DNA from: Blasia pusilla
Lineage: Eukaryota; Marchantiophyta; Marchantiopsida; Blasiales
Direction of reading: 5' to 3'
Assembly: GCA_050084515.1 (NCBI GenBank)
Contig: CM114272.1
Coordinates: 15,252,001-15,316,000 of the forward strand
Length of the DNA: 64,000 bases
A program made the translations under genes and the position numbers. Positions within the stretch are counted from its first letter, which is position 1; each line of letters opens with the position of its first letter. The notes beneath the pieces are model-generated. The model ran no database searches, was not told the DNA's origin, and saw only the letters and a list, made by a program, of their open reading frames with translations. Shown piece after piece: positions 53,054 to 64,000 of the stretch.

Positions 53054-54740
53054 TCAATTCCTCATAACGTCGACGTACCTGCCTGACCTGTAGGCACCGC
53101 TGGTCGTCGAGCCACCATCAATGGTGTGTGTAGTGCCTTTGACAATGAATGGAACCCTGGCCTGCCGCCCATCGGTCCCCTCTGGTGGATCAATCTCAAC
53201 TCCACCTTTGGATAGCTCAGTGCGTCTTGCAACACCCCGAGTCACCACTACAGCCACCTCAACCTGAGCTGCACTACACATAAACCCCATACTAGCCAGA
53301 TCCTCACTCGGGTCAGGGTAAGAGATAGAATTTGGAGCCATACTAGGTGCTCGCGGCTCTGTGCCTTCCCTGAGTTGCATCATCGTCATGGCAGCAATCC
53401 TCTGCTCCAACTGATTGATGCGTGAGAGAAGTGCCAACTCTGGTGCTCCTGCTCCATCTCCTGTGGATGGTGGTGGTCCTCTACCACCACATCCAGGAAG
53501 GACTCTCGGACCGCCCCCAGGCCCTCGGCCTACCTCTGGACGTGCCTCTCGACAAAGGTCAAAACATCTATCCCTAGTGTGACCATATCTGTGGCAATAG
53601 TCACACTAGTACTGTGGTGGGGCCATCCTTTGTGGCTCTTGAGCAATCAGAGGCGCTCGTGGTCCTCTGCCATGCTGTGTGAGCAGTCTCTTTGGCTATG
53701 GGCCCCTCCACACGTCCAACAAGATAACATCAGTCCCTGCTAGGCAACATATGTACGTACGAGTCGTTGCCTCATAGGCTCACGGTACCTGCCCTGCTCT
53801 CTAGGTACATTGGCTTGCTCCTGTTGTACTAGTGCTTGTTGTGGCACCTGTGGGATCATCCTTGCTCCTTTACCTGTCAACTCTCGAGAAAATCCAGCGA
53901 TCACTACGTGCTCCTCACTCATGTTAAGCTCAATACGCTAGACAACTCGAAGATCACCTTCAATGTGGGCTTTGTTGTGTGAATGAGCACCGTATCTCGG
54001 ACTCTCCTCCGTAGTTCTCGGTCCAGAACCCCGTACCAATAGTGGACTATTGCGCCTCAATCACTCCATACGTAGCAATGATAAGCCTCCTCATGCGCAT
54101 GAATGCCTCTCTCAGACTCTCACGGGATTGTTGTTGAAAATCCTATAGACTCTTCAGCTTGTCAGTGCGTACGCCTTGGTAGCTCTTTCCCAACTGTCGA
54201 AAGAACTCCAATGTGGGACTAAAGGTGGATGGACCTCTACCACCAGAGGTCTCTGCCATATCGCCTGTCTCACTATCCTCCTCTCCATCTAGTCTCCGGG
54301 CTGATGATGTGGGTCTCTTTCCTCTCACAATCCCATCATATGCCTTGCGACCACTAGTGGACACATACCCTGAAGCCCAATACATCCTACAAGCTACAAG
54401 CAGCAATCTCTACTGAATATAGTGATCAAAACTCCATGTAGTCATCCATCAGAGAACCCTCCAAGTGCTGGAACAACCCCTTCCATGCCATGAAAGGGTT
54501 AAACCGTGTTGGGATCCATATCTCCTAGAAGTCGCACCACGTGTCAAACTCTTGGATAAAATCATCTAAGTTGATGGTGCCCATTGTACCTAAGAAACGA
54601 CGCATGCCCTGATGGCCCATGTCATCCATCTCCTGCCAAGTGATACTGCCTCCGTCTGCGATCTCGTCATCAGACCGGGTGTCTAGTGATGACAATCCAA
54701 CCACGGATGGTCGAGGTCTAAGTATCTCATGACAATCCAA
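53054..54740 (-). pseudogene. Family 2 copy C: gag with two zinc knuckles
   Basis: From 54740 leftward: TINLDDFIQEFDTWCDF and MAWKGLFQHLEG (capsid-like), TFSPTLEFFRQLGKSYQGVR, SREL, a knuckle CWTCGGAHSQRDC (about 53725-53685), a second knuckle CDYCHRYGHTRDRC (about 53610-53570), a Gly-rich stretch, then LLSRINQLEQRIAAMTMMQ (coiled coil) and a tail to 53054. Several stops and frame changes. The C-terminal part is open for 127 codons. Confidence 0.75.
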
Positions 54741-55640
54741 CCACGGATGGATTCGAAGAGGTAGCTCTTCACTAGCTCACATGTGCTAACGTCCCTGACA
54801 CACCCAATCTCACTCAACACTCCGTGTCACACCACTAACTGCCTAATCTACCAACACGACCCCATTCTTCCAAACCATGAAAAGAGAAGCACCAACGTTT
54901 AGCACCAACTACTACCCGATACCCAACACTTTCAATCACATAAGATAAGTGCGGGAAAAAGGGACTCGAATGGGTAAACTGATCACGCCCTCCAACCTAC
55001 TGCAACGTCAACACTCACTCCTCCATATGGTATGGCAACCTTCGCAACACGACACTCTCCTCGACCAACACATTGAACCTCTTGTCAACACCGGTGTGTA
55101 TGCCTCCATCAGAATCCTCGCAAACCCCAGCCATGCTTGAAAAAGATCTCGTACTGAAAAATCTCTCCGCCCACCCCGAGACGCGCCTCGCAACCTCAAC
55201 TCAACCCCGTCCAAACGTAACCTTGCCCGTCTATGACGACACCCACGCCTCTACCAAGTTGCCCTACTACATCCGCCCTGCTGGCCCCTACTACACCTGC
55301 CGCTCTGCCCCTACCTAGTATGATCCAACCACGTACATGATTATTACGTCCCTACCACATCCGCTCCTCCAGGTCGCAACTACGTAAGGGAAAAAGGGCA
55401 AAGGGCTTGGCTCGCTTCCCTATGAACCATAATGGCCCTAGAGCCCTAAATGGGGGAAGGGTGGAAACTAAATGCGGGGGAGGGGAAGGGACAGGAAGGG
55501 CCACGGCTCCGCGCCCCGGCTCCGTCCCGACTCTGGCTCTCAGTCAACTGCGACCTAGCCGCGCCTAACCCTAACTGACCCTTGCAACCCTAGCCCTCGC
55601 AGCTACAAGCTCTCAACGTTTTCTCTCTATACTCCCGTTG
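54741..55640 (-). other. Family 2 copy C: 5' leader or gag N-terminus
   Basis: Between the LTR-related segment and recognisable gag. Gly/Arg-rich translations with GGRGV-like runs near 55200-55310 may be the start of gag. A GC-rich stretch lies at 55440-55600. No primer-binding site was recognised. Confidence 0.4.
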
Positions 55641-56354
55641 TGCGTCGTTCTCTCTACACTCCAACACTCATGTCCATCATTCTGCTAGTGCTCTATCCTA
55701 ATTCCTTGCCAGCGAAAATCATGAGAAAATGAGCAGCGCTTCCGCGCAGGCCTTCTAAACACAAAATGACCAACAAAAATGCCAATCGTCATCTTTAGGG
55801 GCTCCTCACCAAGGCAACTCGCTTGCCTACCTGCAAACAACGAATTCCCATGAGCCCCATGACATCTTTCTCATGTAAAAATAAGAGTAGTAAAAACGGC
55901 ACATGCGGCCTAAAAATCCACTCCTCAATCGACATCGGCATATCGAGCCTCGTCCACCCTGCGCTATCAAGGAATCCGGATGCTAGCACCTTAGTCTTAT
56001 CTCACACACATACAAGAGAGGTGCTCCAACGGCCCAACATGAGAAAGATGGCTTAGGAAAGCCATCTTCCTCTCTTATATAGGGTTGTGAAGAGCCAGAA
56101 GGCTCTTTCCTAAAAATAGCTATCCTCCTGGTAACCTGCGCGCATAGGTTACCAGGGGCGGGTGAATTAGTCAACAAGTAATCCGTCTGTGAAAAACCTC
56201 GACAGGAAAGTTGTTAGAAATGACGTTCCTGACACAACGGACCTATCCTCAACCTCATCCAACGCCGTGGGACAAAGTTACACTCAAGACAACCCGCTGG
56301 CTCCTACACCCTATCCATGATAGATCTCGACCTATCGGCTACTTAGATATGACA
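55641..56354 (-). repeat. Family 2 copy C: 5' LTR (and perhaps leader)
   Basis: Starts TGTCATATCTAAGTAGCCG at 56354 and runs left through the hairpin/TATA region (56115-56045). Homologous to 33089-32590 and, in its first part, to 31358-31675. It also contains TAACCTGCGCGCATAGGTTA (about 56132-56151), another near-perfect palindrome. The inner end is uncertain. Confidence 0.7.
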
Positions 56355-57880
56355 CGTATGTTCATGCATGTAACCTGTGTTTATGAGCAGAAACTCATCA
56401 TTTCATATATTTTTCAAGGCATGTGTATTGCATAATAATATCTACCCGCTTTTGCCGAGTTGTTCACATGTCTGCGTGTAATTGTTTTTTTTAGCAACTC
56501 ATTTCATTTTGGTTATTCAATTTCATTCAGTACCAATGGTTGCAACTCTTCATCATTATTATATTGTGTCCTTTCTTGTGTTGTGTAGAAAAAGAAACGC
56601 ATTGCACACTCGACAAGCAGCGATTATCGTGCCCCTCTAAAGCAACTCCACGCTTCTGTCAGCAAACAACATAGAAGAAGCAAAGGTCATAATTTTGCAC
56701 ACCGCCCCAATCATGTTGGAACTATTCGTCTACCCACTGTTCCGGCCCATATTTTTGATGCTACTGTCCGTGATGTTGCAACCACTCAATCCCAACTTCA
56801 CAAATCTGAGTCACAATACAATGCATTACATGTTGTATTAACTCGAGGTTGGCAAGCACGACCACGACTACATTGTTGCACTAGCAAACCTACGCGAATG
56901 TAGTGATGGTATTTTAGCTAAGCTTATGTGTATGAGGGAATATATATGTTTATGAGTGAATATATTATATTACATCTCATTTCTTCCCTAAGCACCACAT
57001 GGCCGCATACTTGTTTTTTTTCCTTCTCCTTCTAAGCTTTCTTTAGTGTCCTTCATTAAGTACTTTCACTCCAAGTCCTACCTTCAACCACACAAGCAAC
57101 CTCTTGTCGGAGAGTGGATCTTGTTATGTCTCGAGGTGGATTCCGGACACTAGGTGATGTGGTGGTTCTGATCCAACACGTTCTGACTTGGTGTGTCGAG
57201 CCGCACATACCAAAGGTTTGGCGGCCGAAGTTGCAACAAGAATCAAGGAGCTAAGTTATGTAGTGAGACATGCGACTGATGGATTTATTCCTTTTGCAGT
57301 GAAAGTATTCGATCATTTACATGTGTCTTTTGATACTTTACTTAAAACATGTGCTCACTACTCCCTCGAGAATCATCACCTTGCCCCTTCCCGTAGCCCT
57401 TTTCTCTCGATAATTACTACTTATTTTCGGCAATGCATCTCGGTGGCCTTACAACGTGCACAAGCCTTGGCATTGATACGTCGTGCGGAGGTGGTGGGGG
57501 GTCGCTCGCCTCGTCGTCCATTCACGTCTAACCAACCACTCGTGTTCTTGTCAGATTTGTTTCAAACTTTCAATCGCGTAGCTCGTTGAGTCTGTGTTTG
57601 CGTTAGCTTGTTGCTATTTTCTTTTTGCATTTTCTGACTCCTCTTTTGAATTGTTATTGCCTTTCTTTGTCCTCTTATGAGATTTTATAATAAAATGCAT
57701 ATACTTCAAATGAAAAAGGTATGGTTGGTTTGGTGAATAGAAAGGAGGGGAATCACGGGAAAGCGCAAGGAAAAAGACAAGAACCGATTTATTTGACGCC
57801 CTAGAAGTTTGTAGGGAGTAACCGGTAAGAGTTTCGAAAACCGAATAAAAGTTCACGCTGGACTAGAAATACCCGTCGGG
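56355..57880. other. Unassigned region with translated-looking remnants
   Basis: Plus-strand readings at about 56590-56900 (HVGTIRLPTVPAHIFDATVR, HVVLTRGWQARPR) and an ORF at 57188-57589 (AAEVATRIKELSYVVRH, CISVALQRAQALALIRRAE) look once coding. Part is shared with 44240-44390. No known domain recognised; perhaps an old transposon protein. Confidence 0.35.
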
Positions 57881-58199
57881 AGTCGGGAGCCCGCCGCGGA
57901 TCTGCTCCGGTGGCGTGGCAGTTGACAGCGGAGGCTGCGGCTGTCCCGAATCCCGAGGACCAGGGCGTCACCTGACACACGACCGAGGCGGCATCGACAG
58001 TTTTCGTCGTAGGGTCCACAGCTCCCCCGCCTCCGCAGAGGAAGGACGTTATTTACTTATTACCAACCATGGCGCCATGGCACCATGGGCATGGATCGTG
58101 GATGGATGACGCATGGCGTCACATGCACAGATTCGCTTCGCCCCCCCCCCACCCCGCGCTGTCCGCACTAGCGAGCCGCTTTGGTCGATCTGCGGAGGA

Positions 58200-58506
58200 G
58201 CGGTCGTGACTGGCGAGCGAGCGAACTCGCGTAGTCAGCAGTCATCCGGTCGAAGAGCATCGTAACATATTCTCAAGGACGATCGAGCGTAGGGTCCCCC
58301 GTTGATGCGCTGGGCTGCTGGGCGGGGTTGCGAAGCTCGTGTACGCACTTGGTTGGCAGGCTCGCGTGGGCGTGCTCATAGCGGGCGAGGTAGCGAGGGG
58401 AGGAGAGCATTTCCGAGTTTGATTCGCGGATCGGTGTGAGGAGCGGGAGAAACGCTAGGCACGCTGCTGCGGGTAGAACCGGGAGCGCAGAGGAGTTGGA
58501 GTCCAG
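58200..58506 (+). other. SMT1: SMT1 5' untranslated exon (3' end at 58506)
   Basis: GC-rich DNA ending GGAGTCCAG|GTGAGCAT, a strong donor. An acceptor at 58717 (GTTGTAG) is followed 30 bp later by the SMT1 ATG. The 5' end and promoter cannot be placed; the GC-rich stretch from about 57880 is the likely promoter region. Confidence 0.55.
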
Positions 58507-58747
58507 GTGAGCATGTTCTTCTGTCGTGTGTTTTCACAGCCATCTGATCCTTGAGGCGAGTGGGGGCGTCCGGATGTTTCTCTTGAAACTGAATTTTTGG
58601 TTTTCGTGGAGAGAGTGGTGCGTATTGAGCCTCATTCCGATGGCTCCGTTGGACTTTTGTCGGTCGGAAATGAGCGGGCGGGTGGCATCACAATTTCTTC
58701 TTTCTCCGCTGTTGTAGATCTGTGCTGGACCTTCATCTATCAGCAAC

Positions 58748-60672
58748 ATGGCAATGAATCTAGCTAGTCAAGCGGGAGGAGGGATTTCGAGATCCAATGT
58801 TTTGGAGGCAGTCGATTCGTAAGTCACTCACTCTGTCTCTGTCCGCAAAGTTCCAGTCTACTCGTCGAAGTCCACGTACGTATGAACCTGCTTGTGGTGT
58901 GAGAGAATGAAGACGATAATCCGCGACTAGCACGATTTGTGGGCCCAGAACCCTGGAAGTTGACGTGAAACAGCTGCAATTGGCGTCTTTCATTCATTGA
59001 CAGCCTCCCCCTGGGGCGACTGGAAACGTTCTATTTCTGTAGAGTGGGCATTCTGTTTCAGTCCGGGTGTAGAACGGACCGATCGCTCGGCATTGTCTTG
59101 GACAGTCGACTGAGTTTCCTGCGCAAATCAACTCACTCCGAGATCTGATCGTGGTCTGCAGGTACGAGAAGTATCACACATTGCACGACGGAGATGACGA
59201 AAAGAGGAAGGCCAATTACACCGACATGGTACGTCTATTTTGTTTATTCTGTCGCTCGCTCGCCCGCTCGAGACGCCCTTGACATGTGACGACGTGCCTG
59301 ATAGATATTTCTGATGCGTTGCCTCACGCCGCAATTCCTATCGTCCCGATGGCCAAAGGATTTCGCGTCTCTAATTCTCGTCATGCGTGCGTAGGAATTG
59401 GCTGCCTCCAGACATCTAACGGAGTTTATTTCACAATGTGCATTCAGGTGAACAAGTACTACGACCTGGCAACCAGCTTCTATGAGTATGGTTGGGGTGA
59501 TTCTTTCCACTTTGCACACAGGTACTCTGCTCTTATGTTCGTCTGAGTCGTGCGAACATGTGTCCCTATGATTCTTGGTTTTTGCCGACTTCAAGACTGG
59601 AAGTAATGTAACAGAGAGACGCTCTGCATCTAGAAATGGGTTATCATAGGAAAGTGTATTTGGCTCGGTGTTCAACAGGTCTACCAAGGTCTTGAAAAGG
59701 GGGTTTGCCTCAGAAGGGTATACTTCGACCCTGATGCACGCCTTCTGTGGAATTTGTACAGACTGAATAACGAGTCGTTAAGAGAGAGTATCAAGCGTCA
59801 TGAGCACTTTCTTGCCCTAAATCTGGGATTGAAGCCCGGAATGAAGGTATGCATCGAACATGGAGTGTAGAAAGATGTTGCAGGATTACTGAAGAATACT
59901 GAGACGTCGTCTCGTGCCAGGGTATTGATTCATTATCGCGTTAGATATGCGGAACGTAACCGATTATTGAGTCTATCTGTAATGAGGATAAGTGGTGGTT
60001 TCAGACCTCGTATTAATTAAAGTCAATTATCCTCCTTGATTAGGATGTGCACCTGTTTCGTTTCTGAGTTCTAAGTCTTTTTACAGGCGACTTGAAAGTA
60101 AAGGTCAATCACAGGTTTAGTCGCAAGTATTGTTGATAAGAGTAGCCACCTACCCTCCAATCGATTAAGGAAGCTGCATCTGAGTTCCACGTAGGATGAA
60201 AAAAGGAAAGAAAAAAAGTTAGTAAATAAAGTTTCTCCTAGGTATCCCATCCTAGTACGCATTTGTCCATGAGCCTGTCACCTGGAGAGAAGGCGAGGCA
60301 AGGGAAGGTGGTAGTTCCGCAGTTTTATTCTTACCTGTCGTGGTGGTAGTCATCACCTGGTCTTTGTGCCTTGGGATGAAGAGCACACCCAACGATCGTG
60401 TAATATTGTTGCAGGTTCTAGACGTGGGGTGTGGCATTGGAGGACCTTTGAGAGAAATAGCGGCTTTCAGGTGGGTGTTGCAGCCCAACTTGCTGTCCCG
60501 TTCGCTTTGCTGCTTAGGAAGGTGTTCTGGACTTTTTCTCCGAAAACTAATTTACTGGACATGGATGATGGTCACATTGTGTACAGCCCTTCCTGATGAA
60601 GCTTTGATGGTTTGCAGTGGTGTACATGTGACGGGTCTCAACAACAATGCGTACCAAATTTCACGTGGTCAA
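58748..60672 (+). CDS. SMT1: Sterol C24-methyltransferase (cycloartenol), N-terminal 136 residues in 6 coding exons; gene continues past the window
   Basis: Coding exons: 58748-58818, 59162-59228, 59448-59521, 59762-59846, 60415-60470, 60618-60672. All introns are GT-AG with matching phases. The product transfers methyl from S-adenosylmethionine to C24 of cycloartenol at the ER, the first committed phytosterol step. Visible motifs: NYTDMVNKYYDLATSFYEYG, the sterol-binding region WGDSFHFAHR, SLRESIKRHEHFLALNLG and SAM motif I VLDVGCGIGGPLREIA, then VTGLNNNAYQISRGQ. Plant SMT1 is about 336 residues, so about 60 percent lies beyond 64000, past an intron longer than 3.3 kb that contains an antisense copia element. 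The start chosen is the first ATG after the 5' UTR intron; MAMNLASQAGG fits the family. Confidence 0.92.
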
Positions 60673-61092
60673 GTAAGTTCCGTGCATTGTTGGCTTTTAC
60701 AAAGCCTCCCTAGCCAATCTGTTGTATATGTGAGAACTGATATTTGTACAACAACCCCTTACAAGTATCAGCGAACAGTGTGCCTACTTCTGTCAAGATG
60801 ATGGATGCTCCCGGGAATTCAGGTAGCGTCGGACAGGTTGAAGGCTTCCTGCCTGACTTCCGGAAGCTTTGTAAAAGCACTCACTTTGGTAGTCATTCTG
60901 TATATGAGAGTCTTCCTCATGTCTTGTAGTACTTTGTTCACTTCTTCCCTGCACCCATCCAGCTACGTGCACACAAAGGGGCACACCCAACTGACATCCA
61001 TGTTCTTTGGTCGTAGGCATGGACTGATCTAATTTGGCAGGTCAGAAAGTCCTGTGAAAGCCTTTTGCCTGACGGGATTTACTGCTTCATTG
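60673..61092 (+). other. SMT1: SMT1 intron sequence before the copia insertion
   Basis: Begins with donor GTAAGT after the RGQ codons. No further SMT1 exon is visible before the copia LTR at 61093. Confidence 0.7.
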
Positions 61093-61405
61093 TGTTAAAC
61101 TATATGAGAGATGTAGACACAATGGTAATGATACAATGGTAAAGCTGCGACTACGCTTAATGGAGAACTTCGAACCTGATGTTTATTCAAGCCCCAGATT
61201 ATATACTAATCTGGATATTGGCTAGAGACAAGATAGTCTGAGTGGCAAAGTGACCAAGTGACCAAGTGGCCAAGTGGCCAGCTGACCAAGTGGCCAAGTG
61301 ACCCTTTTAGCTTAGATGTCGGACTGCTAAGAGTAGCAGCATTTAGGTAGTTCCTTTAACACATTTTAAGTCGAACACCTTTATCTAAAATGTATTTATC
61401 TAACA
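61093..61405 (-). repeat. 3' LTR of the copia element (313 bp)
   Basis: Minus-strand ends are TGTTAGATAAAT (61405) and AGTTTAACA (61093), a TGTTA/TAACA terminal inverted repeat. A polypurine-like CAGTGGGAG directly precedes it. A 9-bp tandem repeat lies at 61241-61303 and ATTATATACTAA near 61198. The flanking CATTG (61088-61092) is the candidate target duplication, to be matched beyond the window. Confidence 0.88.
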
Positions 61406-61670
61406 CTCCCACTGAGCTAGGATAATCTAGCTGGAAGAACATGCAGCTGTCTACTCGAAAAGAGTCGTATCTCCCACTCAGTTGCATATCCTACATCCTA
61501 ATATTTGGAGTAAGAAATAATGTTGGTCTTTAGATAGACTTTTAGTCAAAACATCAGCAGCCTGAACTGAGGATCTACATTCTTGTAGACGAATATTTTG
61601 TTGTTGAATGTGTTCTGATATGAAGAAGAATTTTAGTTCCAAATGTCAGATTTTGGAATTGGAACAAAAA

Positions 61671-62120
61671 TTATTTGATAGTTGAATTGCAGCTTGATTG
61701 TCTTCGTAAAGAATTGTTGGAGTTGCTGTAAAAACCAATCTCAGCAAGTAAATGTCGAATCCAAAGTATTTCTTTGGTGGCCTCATTAAGGGCTATATAT
61801 TCAGCTTCTGTAGTAGACTGTGCAGTAACTGTCTGCTTCCTTGAGGCCCAATGTACTGCACCTCCTGCCATGATAAGAACAAATCCTGAAATAGATTTTC
61901 TATCATCTTTAGAAGAAGCAAAACTGGCATCTGCATAGGCCTGAAGAGTAAAATCATGGGTGGAACCATCAAAGGTGATACCCATATTCGAAGTTCCCTT
62001 CAAATACCTTAGAACATGCATGGCAGCTTGCCAATGCTCAATAGAATAGTTGGACATGTATTTACATAACTGGCCGACACTGAAAGAGATGTCAGGACGA
62101 GTCATGGTTGAAGCATACAT
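61671..62120 (-). pseudogene. Copia RNase H
   Basis: TRPDISFSVGQLCKYMSNYS, HVLRYLKGTSNMGITFDGS, YADASFASSKDDRKSISGFV, QSTTEAEYIALNEATKEILW and RHLLAEIGF, all typical of copia RNase H with Asp and Glu intact. Ends at 61671 with a slightly divergent tail. Confidence 0.92.
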
Positions 62121-63247
62121 AAGACTTCCAACTGAAAGAGCATATGGATATTGACAGCATATGGATATTGCTGAAAATGAGCAAGATCATCACTTGTAGG
62201 AGCAGATGTGGGCTTGGACAATGTTGTCCCAGGCACAGAAGGGGTAGAAACTGTATGACAATCTTTCATACCGAATTCTACAAGTTTTTCACAGATATAC
62301 CTTTGTTGGTGCAAAGAAATCTTGTGATGTGCCCTGTCTCTTACCACCTGAAGTCCTAACAAGTGATGAAGCTCTCCCATGTCAACCATTTTAAAAATGG
62401 ACTGAACATGAATTTTAAATTGTTGTAGCTGAATGAGATTATCTGCTAGGATAGCAAGATCATCTACATATACAGCAATTATGAGTAATTGATCTGTAGA
62501 AGATCGTTTGTGATATAAACAAGGATCATAAGTACTTCTGAAAAAACCTGCAGAAGTCAAATATCCATCCATCTTTTGATACCAAGCTCGGGAGGATTGC
62601 TTCAAGCCATAAAGAGCTTTCTTCAGAAGACATACCTGTGGACCTTGATCAGTTACCTCAAAACCGGGAGGTTGATGCATGTGTATGATTTCTTGTAGAT
62701 CACCATGAAGAAAAGCAGTCTTGACGTCCATTTGATGTAGTTCAGCATTGCGAACAGCAGCAATGGAAAGCAGCATCCGGAGAGAAGTGATATTTATGAC
62801 AGGAGAAAATGTTTCTTTGTAATCAATTCCTTCTTTCTGTGAATAACCTTTGGCTACCAGCCTGGCTTTGTACTTGAGAATACTTCCTGAAGAAGACCGT
62901 TTGATCTTAAAAGCCCATTTACAAGAGACTATATTGGTAGTATCTGTGGATGACTTGTGCTTTTTAGGGTTTGTCACAAGAATCCAGGTTTTGTTTTCAT
63001 GAAGAGAGGCAATTTCAGCTTCCATAGCAGTTTGCCATTCATGAGAATCTGATCTAGAGAGAGCTTCTGTTCTAGTGAGTGGATCAGATTGGATACAAGA
63101 AGAGAGAAGAATGTTTGAGCAAGCAGCATCATACATATGTACTGGTACAGATGTTCGTGATGATCGCCTAGGATGAAAAGATGTGGGCAGATGTCCCATG
63201 GATTTCTCTAAAGCAACAGCACCTGTTTCTTTTGAAGTATCTCCCAC
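62102..63247 (-). pseudogene. Copia reverse transcriptase
   Basis: 381-codon open frame: EALSRSDSHEWQTAMEAEIA, NIVSCKWAFKIKRSSSGSIL, ARLVAKGYSQKEGIDYKETF, QMDVKTAFLHGDLQEIIHM, LLKKALYGLKQSSRAWYQKM and the catalytic YVDDLAILADNL (about 62475-62440). It goes out of frame near 62150 because a 17-bp segment (CATATGGATATTG plus ACAG) is duplicated in tandem; without it the frame joins RNase H. Confidence 0.93.
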
Positions 63248-63297
63248 TATTTCAGTATTTGTCTGAACTGTAGTTTTTCTTACTGCTTTAGGGACAG

Positions 63298-63980
63298 TTA
63301 TCGGTTCAGAGTTTCTACTGGGAAATAATCAAAAAATGGAGAGTAAGTAGAGTGAAAAACAGGAGAGAAGGAGAAAGGAGTATCTTCATTGAAGACAACA
63401 TCTTTGCTGAGAAAAACACGTTTTGTATTGGGATTGAAAAGTTTATAACATCTAGAACCAATCTGATAACCAAGGAATATACATTCTTCACCCGTAGAAT
63501 CCATCTTTCTTCTTCTCTCAGCTGGAATGAGAGCAAATGCTTGACATCCAAACACTCGAAGATGTGTGAGAGTAGGTTTGAGACCACTCCAAGCTTCAGA
63601 AGGTGTTGTTGAAAGAGTTTGAGTAGGACTCAAGTTGCGAAGATAGTTAGCTGTAACAACAATGCTTCTCCCCAAAATGATATAGGAAGGCGCATGTGAA
63701 TGAGCATACATCTTGCCTTTTCCTGTAGTGTGCGGTTGAGTCTTTCAGCAGATCCATTCTGCATAGGAGAATCTCTTCCTGTGCGTTGATGAAGAATACC
63801 AAAAGTCTGAAGAAAAACTTGGAAAGAAGAGTATGTATTCACCACCTCCATCTGTTCTGAGAACACGAATCTGGAGGCCAGTTTCTTTCTCAACCATGAT
63901 TTTGAACTTCTGGAATGTAGAAAAGACATCTGACTTCTTGTGAAGAATATAGACAAAGGATTTCTTTGTATATTGGTCAA
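63298..63980 (-). pseudogene. Copia integrase (C-terminal half)
   Basis: Contains GILHQRTGRDSPMQNGSAER, LNRTLQEKARCMLIHMRLP with the catalytic Glu of the DDE core, the GKG-like tail LTHLRVFGCQAFALIPAERR and GEECIFLGYQIGSRCYKLF, then VFLSKDVVFNEDTPFSF. Frame changes occur near 63700 and 63315. The zinc-binding and first-Asp parts lie outside the window. Confidence 0.88.
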
Positions 63981-64000
63981 GAAAAGTACAGAAATAGTAG

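Larger units (their letters stand above)
61406..64000 (-). mobile_element. Ty1/copia retrotransposon in SMT1 intron, antisense (5' end outside window)
   Basis: Minus-strand order is integrase (past 64000 to 63298), reverse transcriptase, RNase H, polypurine-like tract, LTR. This is Copia order (IN-RT-RH). Frames are nearly intact, so the insertion looks recent. It lies in the opposite orientation to SMT1, which lowers the chance that its terminator stops SMT1 transcripts. Confidence 0.9.

Overview
ORGANISM. The window reads as nuclear DNA of an intron-rich streptophyte. Two host genes support this. One is a plant-type sterol C24-methyltransferase (SMT1). The other is a chorein/VPS13-type bridge-like lipid-transfer protein whose exon junctions and protein blocks match the land-plant family. 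The heavy load of Ty3/gypsy and Ty1/copia LTR elements, and a gypsy family carrying a cytosine methyltransferase, suggest a non-seed plant or charophyte-grade lineage rather than a seed plant. The sequence does not settle which, so I leave the species open. LAYOUT. 1-910: remains of gypsy family 1 (LTR, primer site, broken gag). 1030-8440: a degenerate multi-exon minus-strand gene, with a partly duplicated tail. It appears to join a coiled coil, a ParB-like domain and an N4/N6-type DNA methyltransferase, and arrays of a short palindrome lie in and around it. 8985-17965: two facing copies of a MULE/FAR1-like transposase gene form a large inverted repeat, with a 5'-truncated gypsy element between the arms. 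17960-33089: two copies (A, B) and satellite fragments of gypsy family 2. 33090-35100: intergenic DNA. 35101-43760: the complete lipid-transfer gene, 20 exons. 44590-46330: copia and gypsy relics. 46330-49800: mostly unannotated. 49800-51094: copia 3' fragment. 51095-52092: solo family-1 LTR. 52093-56354: gypsy family 2 copy C (LTR, leader, gag, protease). 58200-60672: first seven exons of SMT1. 61093-64000: a copia element lying antisense in an SMT1 intron and running off the window. HOW THE PARTS FIT. Copies A, B and C of family 2 are each broken in different places. Overlaying them gives one domain order: gag with two zinc knuckles, aspartic protease, C5 cytosine-methyltransferase, reverse transcriptase, RNase H, integrase, PHD-like zinc finger. 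The methyltransferase motifs (LFGG, PC loop, ENV, RPRLWW and a DNMT3-like C-terminal block) are directly readable, although every copy is inactive. This element, which pairs a DNA-methylating domain with a chromatin-reader-type finger, is the most interesting content. The palindrome arrays and the ParB/N4-N6 methylase-like gene are the next two.
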